Shown: piece after piece, positions 53,115 through 64,000 of the stretch
Position numbering within the stretch: position 1 is the stretch's first letter
Layout: each line of letters opens with the position of its first letter
Assembly: GCA_033782935.1 (NCBI GenBank)
Contig: JAWQEG010000003.1
Location: 2,492,501 to 2,556,500, forward strand
DNA length: 64,000 bases
Reading direction: 5' to 3'
DNA from: Petrolisthes cinctipes
Lineage: Eukaryota; Arthropoda; Malacostraca; Decapoda; Porcellanidae
Program-made: the position numbers and the translations under genes
Notes under the pieces: generated by a model
Told to the model about the DNA's origin: nothing
The model's database searches: none
Seen by the model: the letters and a program-made list of their open reading frames with translations, nothing else

Positions 53115-56031
53115 GTCCCAGAAGCGATCTGTACATGCCTACTCCGTGTTAGAGTATTTTCAATATACAGGCCAAAAAGATAATGAAAATCGATCTTTTA
53201 GTTGCCCAAAAGTCGATATGTGCATATATCTTCTGTACCCGTTTATATCCCAAATTCAACCTCAAAACACCCGAAAATTCGATATTTTGGGGTCATAGAA
53301 GCGATCTGTACATGCCTACTCAGTGCTAGAATTTTTTCAAAATATAGGCTCAAAACATGATAAAAATCAATATTTTAAGTGTCCAAAGTCGACATGTGCA
53401 TGCATCATCTGTACCCGTTTATATTTCAAATTCAGGCTCAAAACACTCGAAATTTCGATATTTTGGGGTCCCAGAAGTGATCTGTACATGCCTACTTAGT
53501 GCGAGAATATTTTCAAAATATAGGCCCAAAACATGCTAAAAATCGATATTTTAGGTGCCCAAAGTCAATATCTCAAATTCAGTCCCAAAACACCCGAAAA
53601 TTCGATATTTTGGGGGCCCAGAAGCGATCTGTACATGCCTACTCCTAGTTAGAGTATTTTCAAAATACAGGCCCAAAACATACTGACAATCGATATTTTA
53701 GGTGCCCACAGTCAATATGTGCATGCATCTTCTGTACCCGTTTATATCTCAAATTCAGGCTCAAAACATCCGAAAATTCGGTATTTTTGGGTCCTAGAAG
53801 CGATCTACACATCCCTACCCCTAGTTAGAATGTTTTCAAGATACAGACCCAAAACATGCTCAAAATCGATATTTTAGGTTCCCAAAAGTCGATATGTGCA
53901 TGCTTCTTCTGTACCCGTTTATTTCTCAAATTCAGGCTCAAAACACCCGAAAATTCGATATTTTGGGGTCCCAGAAGCGATCTGTACTTGCCTACTCCGT
54001 GTTATAGTATTTTCAAAATACAGGCCCTAAACAAGCTGAAAATCGATATTTTAGGTGAAAAAAGTCAATATGTGTATGCATTTTCTGCACCCGTTTATAT
54101 CTCAAATTCAGGCTCAAAACACCCGAAAATTCGATATTTTTGGGTCCAAGAAGCGATCTGTACATGCCTACTCAGTGCTAGAATGTTTTTAAAATATAGG
54201 CTCAAAACATGCTAAAAATCGATATTTTAAGTGTCCAAAGTCGACATGTGCAAGCATCATCTGTACCCGTTTATTTCTCTAATTGAGGCTCAAAACACCC
54301 GAAAATTCGATATTTTGGGGTCCCAGAAGCGAACTGTACATGCCTACTACGTGTTAGAGTATTTTCAATATACAGGCCCAAAACATACTGAAAATCGAAC
54401 TTTTTGGTTCCCAAAAGTCGATATTTGGATGCATCGTCTGCACCCGTTTATATCACAAATTCAATCTCAAAACACCCGAAAATTTGATATTTTGGGGTCC
54501 CAGAAGTGATCTGTACATGCCTACTTAGTGCTAGAATGTTTTCAAAATATAGGCTCAAAACATGCTAAAAATCGATATTTTAAGTGTCCAAAGTCGATAT
54601 ATGCATGCATCATCTGTACCCGTTTATATCTCAAACTGAGGCTCAAAACTACCCGAAAATTCGATATTTTGGGGTCCCAGAAGCGAACTGTACATGCCTA
54701 CTCCGTGTTAGAGTATTTTCAATATACAGGCCAAAAACATACTGAAAATCGATCTTTTAGGTGCCCAAAAGTCGATATGTGGATGCATCTTCTGTACCCG
54801 TTTATTTCTCAAATTCAGGCTGAAAACACCCTAAAATTCGATATTTTGGAGTCCCAGAAGGGAACTGTACATGCCTACTCCTAGTTAGAGTATTTTCAAA
54901 ATACAGGCCCAAAACATGCTGAAAATCGATATTTTAGGTGACCAAAGTCAATATGTGTATGCATCTTTTGCACCCGTTTATGTCCCAAATTCAACCTCAA
55001 AACACCCGAAAATTCGATATTTTTGGGTCCCAGAAGCGATCTGTACATGCCTACTCAGTGCTAGAATGTTTTCAAAATATAGGCTCAAAACATGCTAAAA
55101 ATCGATATTTTAAGTGTCCAAAGTCGATAAGTGCATGCATCTTCTGTACCCGTTTATATCTCAAATTCAGGCTCAAAACACCCAAAAATTCGATATTTTT
55201 GGGTCCCAGAAGTGATCTGTACATGCCTACTTAGTTCTAGAATATTTTCAAAATATAGGCCCAAAACATGCTAAAAATCGATATTTTAGGTGCCCAAAGT
55301 CGATATCTCAAATTCAGGCCCAAAACACCCAAAAAATCGATATTTTGGGGTCCCAGAAGCGATCTGTTCATGCCTACTCCGTGTTAGAGTATTTTCAACG
55401 TACAGGCGGAAAACATACTGAAAATCGATCTTTTAGGTGCTCAAGAGTCGATATGTGGATGCATCTTCTGTACCCGTTTATATCTCAAATTCAGGCTCAA
55501 AACACCCGAAAATTCGATATTTTGGGGTCCCAGAAGCGATCTGTACTTGCCTACTTCGTGTTAGAGTATTTTCAAAATACAGGCCCAAAACAAGCTGAAA
55601 ATCGATATTTTAGGTGACCAAAGTCTATATGTGTATGCATCTTCTGCACCCGTTTATATCCTAAATTCAACCTCAAAACACCCGAAAATTAGATATTTTT
55701 GGGTCCAAGAAGCGATCTGTACATGCCTACTCAGTGCTAGAATGTTTTCAAAATATAGGCTCAAAACATGCTAAAAATCGATATTTTAAGTGTCCAAAGT
55801 CGACATGTGCATGCATCATCTGTATCCGTTTATATTTCAAATTCAGGCTCAAAACACCCGAAAATTCGATATTTTGGGGTCCCAGAAGTGATCTGTACAT
55901 GCCTACTTAGTGCTAGAAAAATTTCAAAATATAGGACTAAAACATGCTATAAATCGATATTTTTAGGTGCCCAAAGTCAATATCTCAAATTCAGTCCCAA
56001 AACACCCGAAAATTCGATATTTTGGGGTCCC
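53115..56031 (+). repeat. 3265-bp-offset block, copy 2
   Basis: This is the partner of 49850-52765. Since 49.85-51.77 kb also matches about 42.72-44.29 kb, this is the third copy of that part. Several classes here start gtcgacatg in the middle of the unit, making a SalI-type site that is typical of the right half of the window. Confidence 0.85.
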
Positions 56032-56382
56032 AGAAGCGATCTGTATATGCCTACTCCTTGTTAGAGTATTTTCAATATACAGGCCCAAAACATACTGAAA
56101 ATCAATCTGTTAGGTGCCCAAAAGTCGATATGTGGATGCATCTTCTGTACCCGTTTATATTTCAAATTCAGGCTAAAAACACCCGAAAATTCGATATTTT
56201 GGGTCCCAGAAGCGATCTGTACTTGCCTACTCCGTGTTAGAGTATTTTCAAAATACAGGCCCAAAACAAGCTGAAAATCGATATTTTAGGTGACCAAAGT
56301 CAATATTTGTATGCATTTTCTGCACCCGTTTATATCCCAAATTCAACCTCAAAACACCCGAAAATTCAATATTTTTGGGTCC

Positions 56383-56527
56383 AAGAATGTTTTCAAAATA
56401 TAGGCTCAAAACATGCTAAAAATCGATATTTTAAGTGTCCAAAGTCGACATGTGCATGCATCATCTGAACCCGTTTATTTCTCAAATTGAGGCTCAAAAA
56501 ACCCGAAAATTCGATATTTTGGGGTCC
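56383..56527 (+). repeat. 145-bp monomer (31-bp deletion), copy 1 of 4
   Basis: The unit start reads gggtccaagaatgttttc, so it jumps from agaa near position 5 to agaa near position 36. Exactly 31 bp, including the otherwise most conserved cgatctgtacatgcctac block, are gone. The agaa direct repeat at both ends marks a slippage or microhomology deletion. The rest is class 4. Confidence 0.9.
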
Positions 56528-57732
56528 CAGAAGCGAACTGTACATGCCTACTCCGTGTTAGAGTATTTTCAATATACAGGCCCAAAACATACTGAAAATC
56601 GATCTTTTAGGTGCCCAAAAGTCGATATATGGATGCATCTTCTGTACCCGTTTATATCTCAAATTCAGGCTGAAAACACCCGAAAATTCGATATTTTGGG
56701 GTCCCAGAAGCGAACTGTACATGCCTAATCCTAGTTAGAGTATTTTCAAAATACAGGCCTAAAACATGCTGAAAATCGATATTTAAGGTGCCCAAAGTCA
56801 ATATGTGCATGCATCTTCTGTATCCGTTTATATCTCAAATTCAGGCTCAAAACACTCGAAAATTCGATATTTTGGGGTCCCAGAAGCGATCTGTACTTGC
56901 CTACTCCGTGTTAGAGTATTTTCAAAATACAGGCCCAAAACAAGCTGAAAATCGATATTTTAGGTGACCAAAGTCTATATGTGTATGCATCTTCTGCACC
57001 CGTTTATATCCTAAATTCAACCTCAAAACACCCGAAAATTAGATATTTTTGGGTCCAAGAAGCGATCTGTACATGCCTACTCAGTGCTAGAATGTTTTCA
57101 AAATATAGGCTCAAAACATGCTAAAAATCGATATTTTAAGTGTCCAAAGTCGACATGTGCATGCATCATCTGTATCCGTTTATATTTCAAATTCAGGCTC
57201 AAAACACCCGAAAATTCGATATTTTGGGGTCCCAGAAGTGATCTGTACATGCCTACTTAGTGCTAGAAAATTTTCAAAATATATGACTAAAACATGCTAT
57301 AAATCGATATTTTTAGGTGCCCAAAGTCAATATCTCAAATTCAGTCCCAAAACACCCGAAAATTCGATATTTTGGGGTCCCAGAAGCGATCTGTATATGC
57401 CTACTCCTTGTTAGAGTATTTTCAATATACAGGCCCAAAACATACTGAAAATCAATCTGTTAGGTGCCCAAAAGTCGATATGTGGATGCATCTTCTGTAC
57501 CCGTTTATATTTCAAATTCAGGCTAAAAACACCCGAAAATTCGATATTTTGGGTCCCAGAAGCGATCTGTACTTGCCTACTCCGTGTTAGAGTATTTTCA
57601 AAATACAGGCCCAAAACAAGCTGAAAATCGATATTTTAGGTGACCAAAGTCAATATTTGTATGCATTTTCTGCACCCGTTTATATCCCAAATTCAACCTC
57701 AAAACACCCGAAAATTCAATATTTTTGGGTCC

Positions 57733-57877
57733 AAGAATGTTTTCAAAATATAGGCTCAAAACATGCTAAAAATCGATATTTTAAGTGTCCAAAGTCGACA
57801 TGTGCATGCATCATCTGAACCCGTTTATTTCTCAAATTGAGGCTCAAAAAACCCGAAAATTCGATATTTTGGGGTCC
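57733..57877 (+). repeat. 145-bp monomer, copy 2 of 4
   Basis: This unit has the same joint as 56383-56527 and was carried by the 1350-bp tandem duplication. Confidence 0.9.
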
Positions 57878-58938
57878 CAGAAGCGAACTGTACATGCCTA
57901 CTCCGTGTTAGAGTATTTTCAATATACAGGCCCAAAACATACTAAAAAATCGATCTTTTAGGTGCCCAAAAGTCGATATATGGATGCATCTTCTGTACCC
58001 GTTTATATCTCAAATTCAGGCTGAAAACACCCGAAAATTCGATATTTTGGGGTCCCAGAAGCGAACTGTACATGCCTAATCTTAGTTAGAGTATTTTCAA
58101 AATACAGGCCTAAAACATGCTGAAAATCGATATTTTAGGTGCCCAAAGTCAATATGTGCATGCATCTTCTGTATCCGTTTATATCTCAAATTCAGGCTCA
58201 AAACACTCGAAAATTCGATATTTTGGGGTCCCAGAAGCAATCTGTACTTGCCTACTCCGTGTTAGAGTATTTTCAAAATACAAGACCATAACAAGCTGAA
58301 AATCGATATTTTAGGTGTCCATAGTCAATATGTGTATGCATCTTCTGCACCCGTTTATATCCTAAATTCAACCTCAAAACACCCGAAAATTCGATATTTT
58401 TGGGTCCCAGAAGCGATCTGTACATGCCTACTCAGTGCTAGAATGTTTTCAAAATATACGCTCAAAACATGCTAAAAATCGATATTTTAAGTGTCCAAAG
58501 TCGATATGTGCATGCATCTTCTGTACCCGTTTATATCTCAAATTCAGGCTCAAAACACCCGAAAATTCGGTATTTTTGGGTCCTAGAAGCAATCTGTACA
58601 TCCATACTCCTAGTTAGACTGTTTTTAAGATACAGACCCAAAACATGCTCAAAATCGTTATTTTAGATGCCCAAAAGTCGATATGTGCATGCATCTTCTG
58701 TACCCGTTTATATCTCAAATTCAGGCTCCAAACACCCGAAAATTCGATATTTTTGGTTCCCAGAAGCGATCTGTACATGCCTACTCCGTGTTAGAGTATT
58801 TTCAAAATACAGGGCCAAAACATACTGAAAATCGATCTTTTAGGTTCCCAAAAGTCGATATGTGCATGCATCTTCTGGACCCGTTTATATCCCAAATTCA
58901 ACCTCAAAACACCCGAAAAATTCGATATTTTTGGGTCC

Positions 58939-59083
58939 CAGAAGCGATTTGTACATGCCTTCTCAGTGCTAGAATTTTTTCAAAATATAGGCTCAAAACA
59001 AGCTAAAATTCTATATTTTAAGTGTCCAAAGTCGATATGTGCATGCATCATCTGTACCCGTTTATATCTCAAATTCAGGGTCC
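58939..59083 (+). repeat. 145-bp monomer with a different 31-bp deletion
   Basis: The unit ends caaattcagg then gtcccagaattg, losing 31 bp that include gctcaaaacacccg and ttcgatatttt. Runs of G flank the joint. It has the same length as the other 145-bp class but an unrelated deletion at the opposite end of the unit. I saw it only once. Confidence 0.85.
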
Positions 59084-59364
59084 CAGAATTGATCTGTACA
59101 TGCCTACTTAGTGCTAGAATATTTTCAAAATATAGGCCCAAAACATGCTAAAAATCGATCTTTTAGGTGCCCAAAAGTCGATATGTGCATGCATCTTCTG
59201 GACCCGTTTATATCCCAAATTCAACCTCAAAACACCCGAAAAATTCGATATTTTGGGGTCCCAGAAGCGATCTGTACATGCCTACTCCGTGTTAGAGTAT
59301 TTTCAAAATACAGGCCCAAAACATGCAGAAAATCGATATTTTAGGTGCCCAAAGTCAATATGTG

Positions 59365-61654
59365 CATGCATCTTCTGTACCCGTTTATATCTCAAATTCA
59401 GGCCCAAAACACCCGAAAATTCGGTATTTTTTGGTCCTAGAAGCGATCTGTACATCCCTACTCCTAGTTAGAATGTTTTCAAGATACAGACCCAAAACAT
59501 GCTCAAAATCGATATTTTAGGTGCCAAAAAGTCGATATGTTCATGTATCTTCTGTACCCGTTTATATCTCAAATTCAGGTTCAAAAAACCCGAAAATTCG
59601 ATATTTTGGGGTCCCAGAAGCGATCTGTACGTGCCTACTTAGTGCTAGAATATTTTCAAAATATAGGCCCAAAACATGCTAAAAATCGATATTTTAGGTG
59701 CCCAAAGTCGATATCTCAAATTCAGGCTCAAAACACCTGAAAATTCGGTATTTTTGGGTCCTAGAAGGAATCTGTACATCCCTAATCCTAGTTAGAATGT
59801 TTTTAAGATACAGACCCAATACATGCTCAAAATCGATATTTTAGGTGCCCAAAAGTCGATATGTGCATGCATCTTCTGTACCCGTTTATATCTCAAATTC
59901 AGGCTCAAAACACCCGAAAATTCGATATTTTGGGGTCCCAGAAGCAATCTGTACAAGCCTACTCAGTGCTAGAATATTTTCAAAATATAGGCCCAAAACA
60001 TGCTAAAAATCGATATTTTAGGTGCCCAAAGTCGATATCTCAAATTCAGGCCCAAAACACCCAAAAATTCGATATTTTGGGGTTCCAGAAGCGATCTGTA
60101 TATGCCTACTCCTTGTTAGAGTATTTTCAATATACAGGCCCAAAACATACTGAAAATCAATCTGTTAGGTGCCCAAAAGTCGATATGTGGATGCATCTTC
60201 TGTACCCGTTTATATCTCAAATTCAGGCTAAAAACACCCGAAAATACGATATTTTGGGTCCCAGAAGCGATCTGTACTTGCCTACTCCGTGTTAGAGTAT
60301 TTTCAAAATACAGGCCCAAAACAAGCTGAAAACCGATATTTTAGGTGACCAAAGTCAATATTTGTATGCATTTTCTGCGCCCGTTTATATCCCAAATTCA
60401 ACCTCAAAACACCCGAAAATTCGATATTTTTGGGTCCAAGAATGTTTTCAAAATATAGGCTCAAAACATGCTAAAAATCGATATTTTAAGTGTCCAAAGT
60501 CGACATGTGCATGCATCTTCTGTACCCGTTTATATCTCAAATTCAGGCCCAAAACACCCGAAAATTCGGTATTTTTTGGTCCTAGAAGCGATCTGTACAT
60601 CCCTACTCCTAGTTAGAATGTTTTCAAGATACAGACCCAAAACATGCTCAAAATCGATATTTTAGGTGCCCAAAAGTCGATATGTTCATGTATCTTCTGT
60701 ACCCGTTTATATCTCAAATTCAGGTTCAAAAAACCCGAAAATTCGATATTTTGGGGTCCCAGAAGCGATCTGTACGTGCCTACTTAGTGCTAGAATATTT
60801 TCAAAATATAGGCCCAAAACATGCTAAAAATCGATATTTTAGGTGCCCAAAGTCGATATCTCAAATTCAGGCTCAAAACACCCGAAAATTCGGTATTTTT
60901 GGGTCCTAGAAGCAATCTGTACATCCCTAATCCTAGTTAGAATGTTTTTAAGATACAGACCCAATACATGCTCAAAATCGATATTTTAGGTGCCCAAAAG
61001 TCGATATGTGCATGCATCTCCTGTACCCGTTTATATCTCAAATTCAGGCTCAAAACACCCGAAAATTCGATATTTTGGGGTCCCAGAAGCAATCTGTACA
61101 AGCCTACTCAGTGCTAGAATATTTTCAAAATATAGCCCCAAAACATGCTAAAAATCGATATTTTAGGTGCCCAAAGTCGATATCTCAAATTCAGGCCCAA
61201 AACACCCAAAAATTCGATATTTTGGGGTTCCAGAAGCGATCTGTATATGCCTACTCCTTGTTAGAGTATTTTCAATATACAGGCCCAAAACATACTGAAA
61301 ATCAATCTGTTAGGTGCCCAAAAGTCGATATGTGGATGCATCTTCTGTACCCGTTTATATCTCAAATTCAGGCTAAAAACACCCGAAAATACGATATTTT
61401 GGGTCCCAGAAGCGATCTGTACTTGCCTACTCCGTGTTAGAGTATTTTCAAAATACAGGCCCAAAACAAGCTGAAAACCGATATTTTAGGTGACCAAAGT
61501 CAATATTTGTATGCATTTTCTGCGCCCGTTTATATCCCAAATTCAACCTCAAAACACCCGAAAATTCGATATTTTTGGGTCCAAGAATGTTTTCAAAATA
61601 TAGGCTCAAAACATGCTAAAAATCGATATTTTAAGTGTCCAAAGTCGACATGTG
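59365..61654 (+). repeat. 1145-bp tandem HOR, two copies
   Basis: Copies at about 59365-60509 and 60510-61654 pair at 1145 bp (59537/60682, 59861/61006, 60116/61261). Shared variants are gatatgttcatgtatc, ctgtacgtgcc, ccctaatcctag, ccaatacatgctc, caagcctactcag, gaaaatacgatatt and tgcgcccg. Each copy ends in a 145-bp unit. Confidence 0.88.
60438..60582 (+). repeat. 145-bp monomer, copy 3 of 4
   Basis: This unit has the same agaa-to-agaa joint as 56383. Its right half is class 5-like (cttctgtac, aggcccaaaac, ttcggtatt), whereas copies 1, 2 and 4 have catctgaaccc and aaattgaggctc. It therefore looks like a recombinant at the 1145-bp junction. Confidence 0.88.
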
Positions 61655-61727
61655 CATGCATCATCTGAACCCGTTTATTTCTCAAATTGAGGCTCAAAAA
61701 ACCCGAAAATTCGATATTTAGGGGTCC
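61583..61727 (+). repeat. 145-bp monomer, copy 4 of 4
   Basis: This unit has the same joint and class 4 tail as copies 1 and 2. From here to about 62.35 kb the array repeats 57.73-58.5 kb at an offset of 3849-3850 bp. Confidence 0.9.
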
Positions 61728-62432
61728 CAGAAGCGAACTGTACATGCCTACTCCGTGTTAGAGTATTTTCAATATACAGGCCCAAAACATACTGAAAATC
61801 AATCTTTTAGGTGCCCAAAAGTCGATATATGGATGCATCTTCTGTACCCGTTTATATCTCAAATTCAGGCTGAAAACACCCGAAAATTCGATATTTTGGG
61901 GTCCCACAAGCGAACTGTACATGCCTAATCCTAGTTAGAGTATTTTCAAAATACAGGCCCAAAACATGCTGAAAATCGATATTTTAGGTGCCCAAAGTCA
62001 ATATGTGCATGCATCTTCTGTATCCGTTTATATCTCAAATTCAGACTCAAAACACTCGAAAATTCGATATTTTGGGGTCCCAGAAGCAATCTGTACTTGC
62101 CTACTCCGTGTTAGAGTATTTTTAAAATACAGGACCAAAACAAGCTGAAAATCGATATTTTAGGTGTCCATAGTCAATATGTGTATGCATCTTCTGCACC
62201 CGTTTATATCCTAAATTCAACCTCAAAACACCCGAAAATCCGATATTTTTGGGTCCCAGAAGCGATCTGTACATGCCTACTCAGTGCTAGAATGTTTTCA
62301 AAATATAGGCTCAAAACATGCTAAAAATCGATACTTTAAGTGTCCAAAGTCGATATGTGCATGCATCTTCTGTACCCGTTTATATTTCAAATTCGGGCTC
62401 CAAACACCCGAAAATTCGATATTTTGGGGTCC

Positions 62433-62570
62433 CAGAAGCGATCTGTACATGTATAGTCAGTGCTAGAATGTTTTCAAAATACAGGCCCAAAACATGCTGA
62501 AAATCGATATTTTAGGTGCCCAAGTCAATATGTGCATGCATCTTCTGTACCCGTTTATATCTCAAATTCA
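62433..62570 (+). repeat. Chimeric monomer (class 4 left edge, class 5 body)
   Basis: It starts agtcagtgctagaatgtttt as class 4 or 7-associated units do, then changes to aatacaggcccaaaacatgc and ctgaaaatc as in class 5. The switch lies within ttttcaaaata. It also lacks one A in gcccaagtcaatatg. Confidence 0.75.
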
Positions 62571-63930
62571 GGCTCAAATCACCCGAAAATTCGGTATTTT
62601 TGGTTCCTAGAAGCGATCTGTACATCCCTACTCCTAGTTAGAATGTTTTTAAGATACAGACCCAAAACATGCTCAAAATCGACATTTTAGGTGCCCAAAA
62701 GTCGATATGTGCATGCATCTCCTGTACCCGTTTATATCTCAAATTCAGGCTCAAAACACCCGAAAATTCGATATTTTGGGGTCCCAGAAGCAATCTGTCT
62801 ATGCCTATTCAGTGCTAGAATATTTTCAAAATATAGGCCCAAAACATGCTAAAAATCGATATTTTAGGTGCGCAAAGTCGATATCTCAAATTCAGGCCCA
62901 AAACACCCGAAAATTCGATATTTTGGGGTCCCAGAAGCGATCTGTACATGCCTACCCCGTGTTAGAGTATTTTCAATATACAGGCCCAAAACATACTGAA
63001 AATCGATATTTTAAGTGTCCAAAGTCGATATGTGCATGCATCATCTGTACCCGTTTATATCTCAAATTCAGGCTCAAAACACCCGAAAATTCGATATTTT
63101 TGGGTCCCAGAAGCGATCTGTACATGCCTACTCCTAGTTAGAGTATTTTCTAGATACAGACCCAAAACATGCTCAAAATCGATATTTTAGGTGCCCAAAA
63201 GTCGATATGTGCATGCATCTTCTGTACCCGTATATATATCAAATTCAGGCTCAAAACACCCGAAAACTCGATATTTTGGGGTCCCAGAAGCGATCTGTAC
63301 ATGCCTACTCAGTGCTAGAATATTTTCAAAATATAGGCCTAAAACATGCTAAAAATCGATATTTTAGGTGCCCAAAGTCGATATCTCAAATTCAGGCCCA
63401 AAACACCCAAAAATCGATATTTTGGGGTCCCAGAAGCGATCTGTACATGCCTACTCCGTGTTAGAGTACTTTCAATATACAGGCCCAAAACATACTGAAA
63501 ATCGATCTTTTAGGTGCCCAAAGTCAATATGTGGATGCATCTTCTGTACCCGTTCATATCTCAAATTCAGGCTCAAAACACCCGAAAATTCGATATTTTG
63601 GGGTCCCAGAAGCGATCTGTACTTGCTTACTCCGTGTTAGAATGTTTTTAAGATACAGACCCAAAACATGCTCAAAATCGATATTTAAGGTGCCCAAAAG
63701 TCGATATGTGCATGCATCTCCTGTACCCGTTTATATCTCAAATTCAGGCTCAAAACACCCGAAAATTCGATATTTTGGGGTCCCAGAAGCAATCTGTCTA
63801 TGCCTACTCAGTGCTAGAATATTTTCAAAATATAGGCCCAAAACATGCTAAAAATCGATATTTTAGGTGCGCAAAGTCGATATCTCAAATTCAGGCCCAA
63901 AACACCCGAAAATTCGATATTTTGGGGTCC
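62433..63930 (+). repeat. 1498-bp HOR cycle at the right edge
   Basis: The unit beginning cagaagcgatctgtacatgt then atagtcagtg starts at 62433 and again at 63931, 1498 bp apart (999 + 499). Inside it, 62641-62940 recurs at 63640-63939 at a 999-bp offset (shared ctgtctatgcc, gtgcgcaaagtcg, catctcctg). Confidence 0.82.
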
Positions 63931-64000
63931 CAGAAGCGATCTGTACATGTATAGTCAGTGCTAGAATGTTTTCAAAATACAGGCCCAAAACATGCTGAAA
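63931..64000 (+). repeat. Partial monomer cut by the window edge
   Basis: The last 70 bp repeat the first 70 bp of the chimeric unit at 62433, so the array and its HOR pattern continue beyond the window. Confidence 0.9.

Larger units (their letters stand above)
55560..58215 (+). repeat. 1350-bp tandem HOR, two copies
   Basis: Copies at about 55560-56909 and 56910-58215 or slightly beyond pair at exactly 1350 bp. Markers are agtctatatgtg, aattagatattt, gactaaaacatgctataaatc, cttgttagag with caatctgttagg, and the 145-bp unit. Differences are few, for example gaaaaattt/gaaaatttt and catactgaaaatc/catactaaaaaatc. Confidence 0.88.
1..64000 (+). repeat. Satellite DNA array, about 176-bp monomer, spans the whole window
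   Basis: The block cagaagcgatctgtacatg recurs about every 176 bp (or 147 bp) from the first base to the last, always on this strand. Roughly 385 monomers are present, estimated from an average of about 166 bp over the first 16 units. The consensus has about 38% GC and six CpGs. No stretch longer than about 200 bp departs from the repeat, so there is no gene, RNA gene, transposon or spacer to annotate. Frame use argues against coding: 176 is not a multiple of three, and all three plus-strand frames of the same unit give similar 60-170-residue open frames with no start context or known domain. The array is most like a centromeric or heterochromatic plant satellite, but that placement is inference and I do not recognise the family. 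Confidence 0.97.

Noticed and set aside
1..64000. CRISPR-like array because of regular direct repeats
   Set aside because: The repeats are contiguous 145-177-bp units with no unique spacers, no short 25-40-bp repeat and no cas genes. This is satellite DNA.
1..64000. Protein-coding tandem-repeat gene
   Set aside because: Units of 176 and 177 bp and single-base indels destroy a continuous frame, and substitutions show CpG decay rather than codon-position bias.
1..64000. Assignment to a named plant satellite family or species
   Set aside because: I do not recognise the consensus, and no flanking gene or element identifies the organism. A database search of the consensus would be needed.

Overview
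The whole 64 kb window is one uninterrupted, head-to-tail satellite DNA array. I see no gene, RNA gene, transposon, telomere repeat or other unique sequence. The basic unit is about 176 bp and about 38% GC (67 of 176 in a hand-built consensus). It is repeated roughly 385 times, always in the same orientation. The many short open reading frames are all translations of this one repeat in different frames and I call none of them a gene. Unit length, AT-richness, multi-monomer higher-order repeats (HORs) and heavy CpG decay fit centromeric or heterochromatic satellite DNA of a eukaryote, most plausibly a plant. I do not recognise the satellite family, and the window has no flanking sequence to place it on a chromosome.

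Monomer structure. With the phase set at the conserved cagaagcgatctgtac block, consensus positions 1-88 and 89-176 align to each other without gaps at about two thirds identity. The 176-bp monomer is therefore probably an old dimer of an 88-bp unit. Seven recurring monomer classes can be told apart. Classes 2, 3, 4, 5 and 6 are full length (176-177 bp). Class S (147 bp) lacks exactly 29 bp and class 7 (158 bp) lacks 18 bp. A further 145-bp derivative lacks 31 bp and appears only at the right end. The deletions end in very short direct repeats, as expected for slippage or microhomology-mediated loss.

Higher-order structure. The classes follow each other in a loose order (for example 5-6-S-2-3-4-S-2), and blocks of 3 to about 20 monomers are duplicated. 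Repeat offsets found are 500, 999, 1028, 1145, 1158, 1179, 1350, 1658, 2330, 2354, 3265 and about 7100-7600 bp. Most are close to sums of monomer lengths. The youngest is the 1658-bp tandem pair (about 12.61-15.93 kb), which differs at only a handful of sites.

Layout. About 1-18 kb carries the 158-bp class, the 2330-bp, 1158-bp and 1658-bp blocks. About 18-37 kb carries its own private variants (an A8 run, a caaaattta variant, gttgaaatg) and the 1179, 2354 and 1028-bp blocks. About 37-55.5 kb carries gtcgacatg monomers and two large nested duplications (about 7 kb and 3265 bp). About 55.5-64 kb has 145-bp monomers and tandem 1350, 1145 and 999-bp HORs. The sequence thus records repeated local unequal exchange or segmental amplification. 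Block boundaries were read by eye and are good to about 50 bp.
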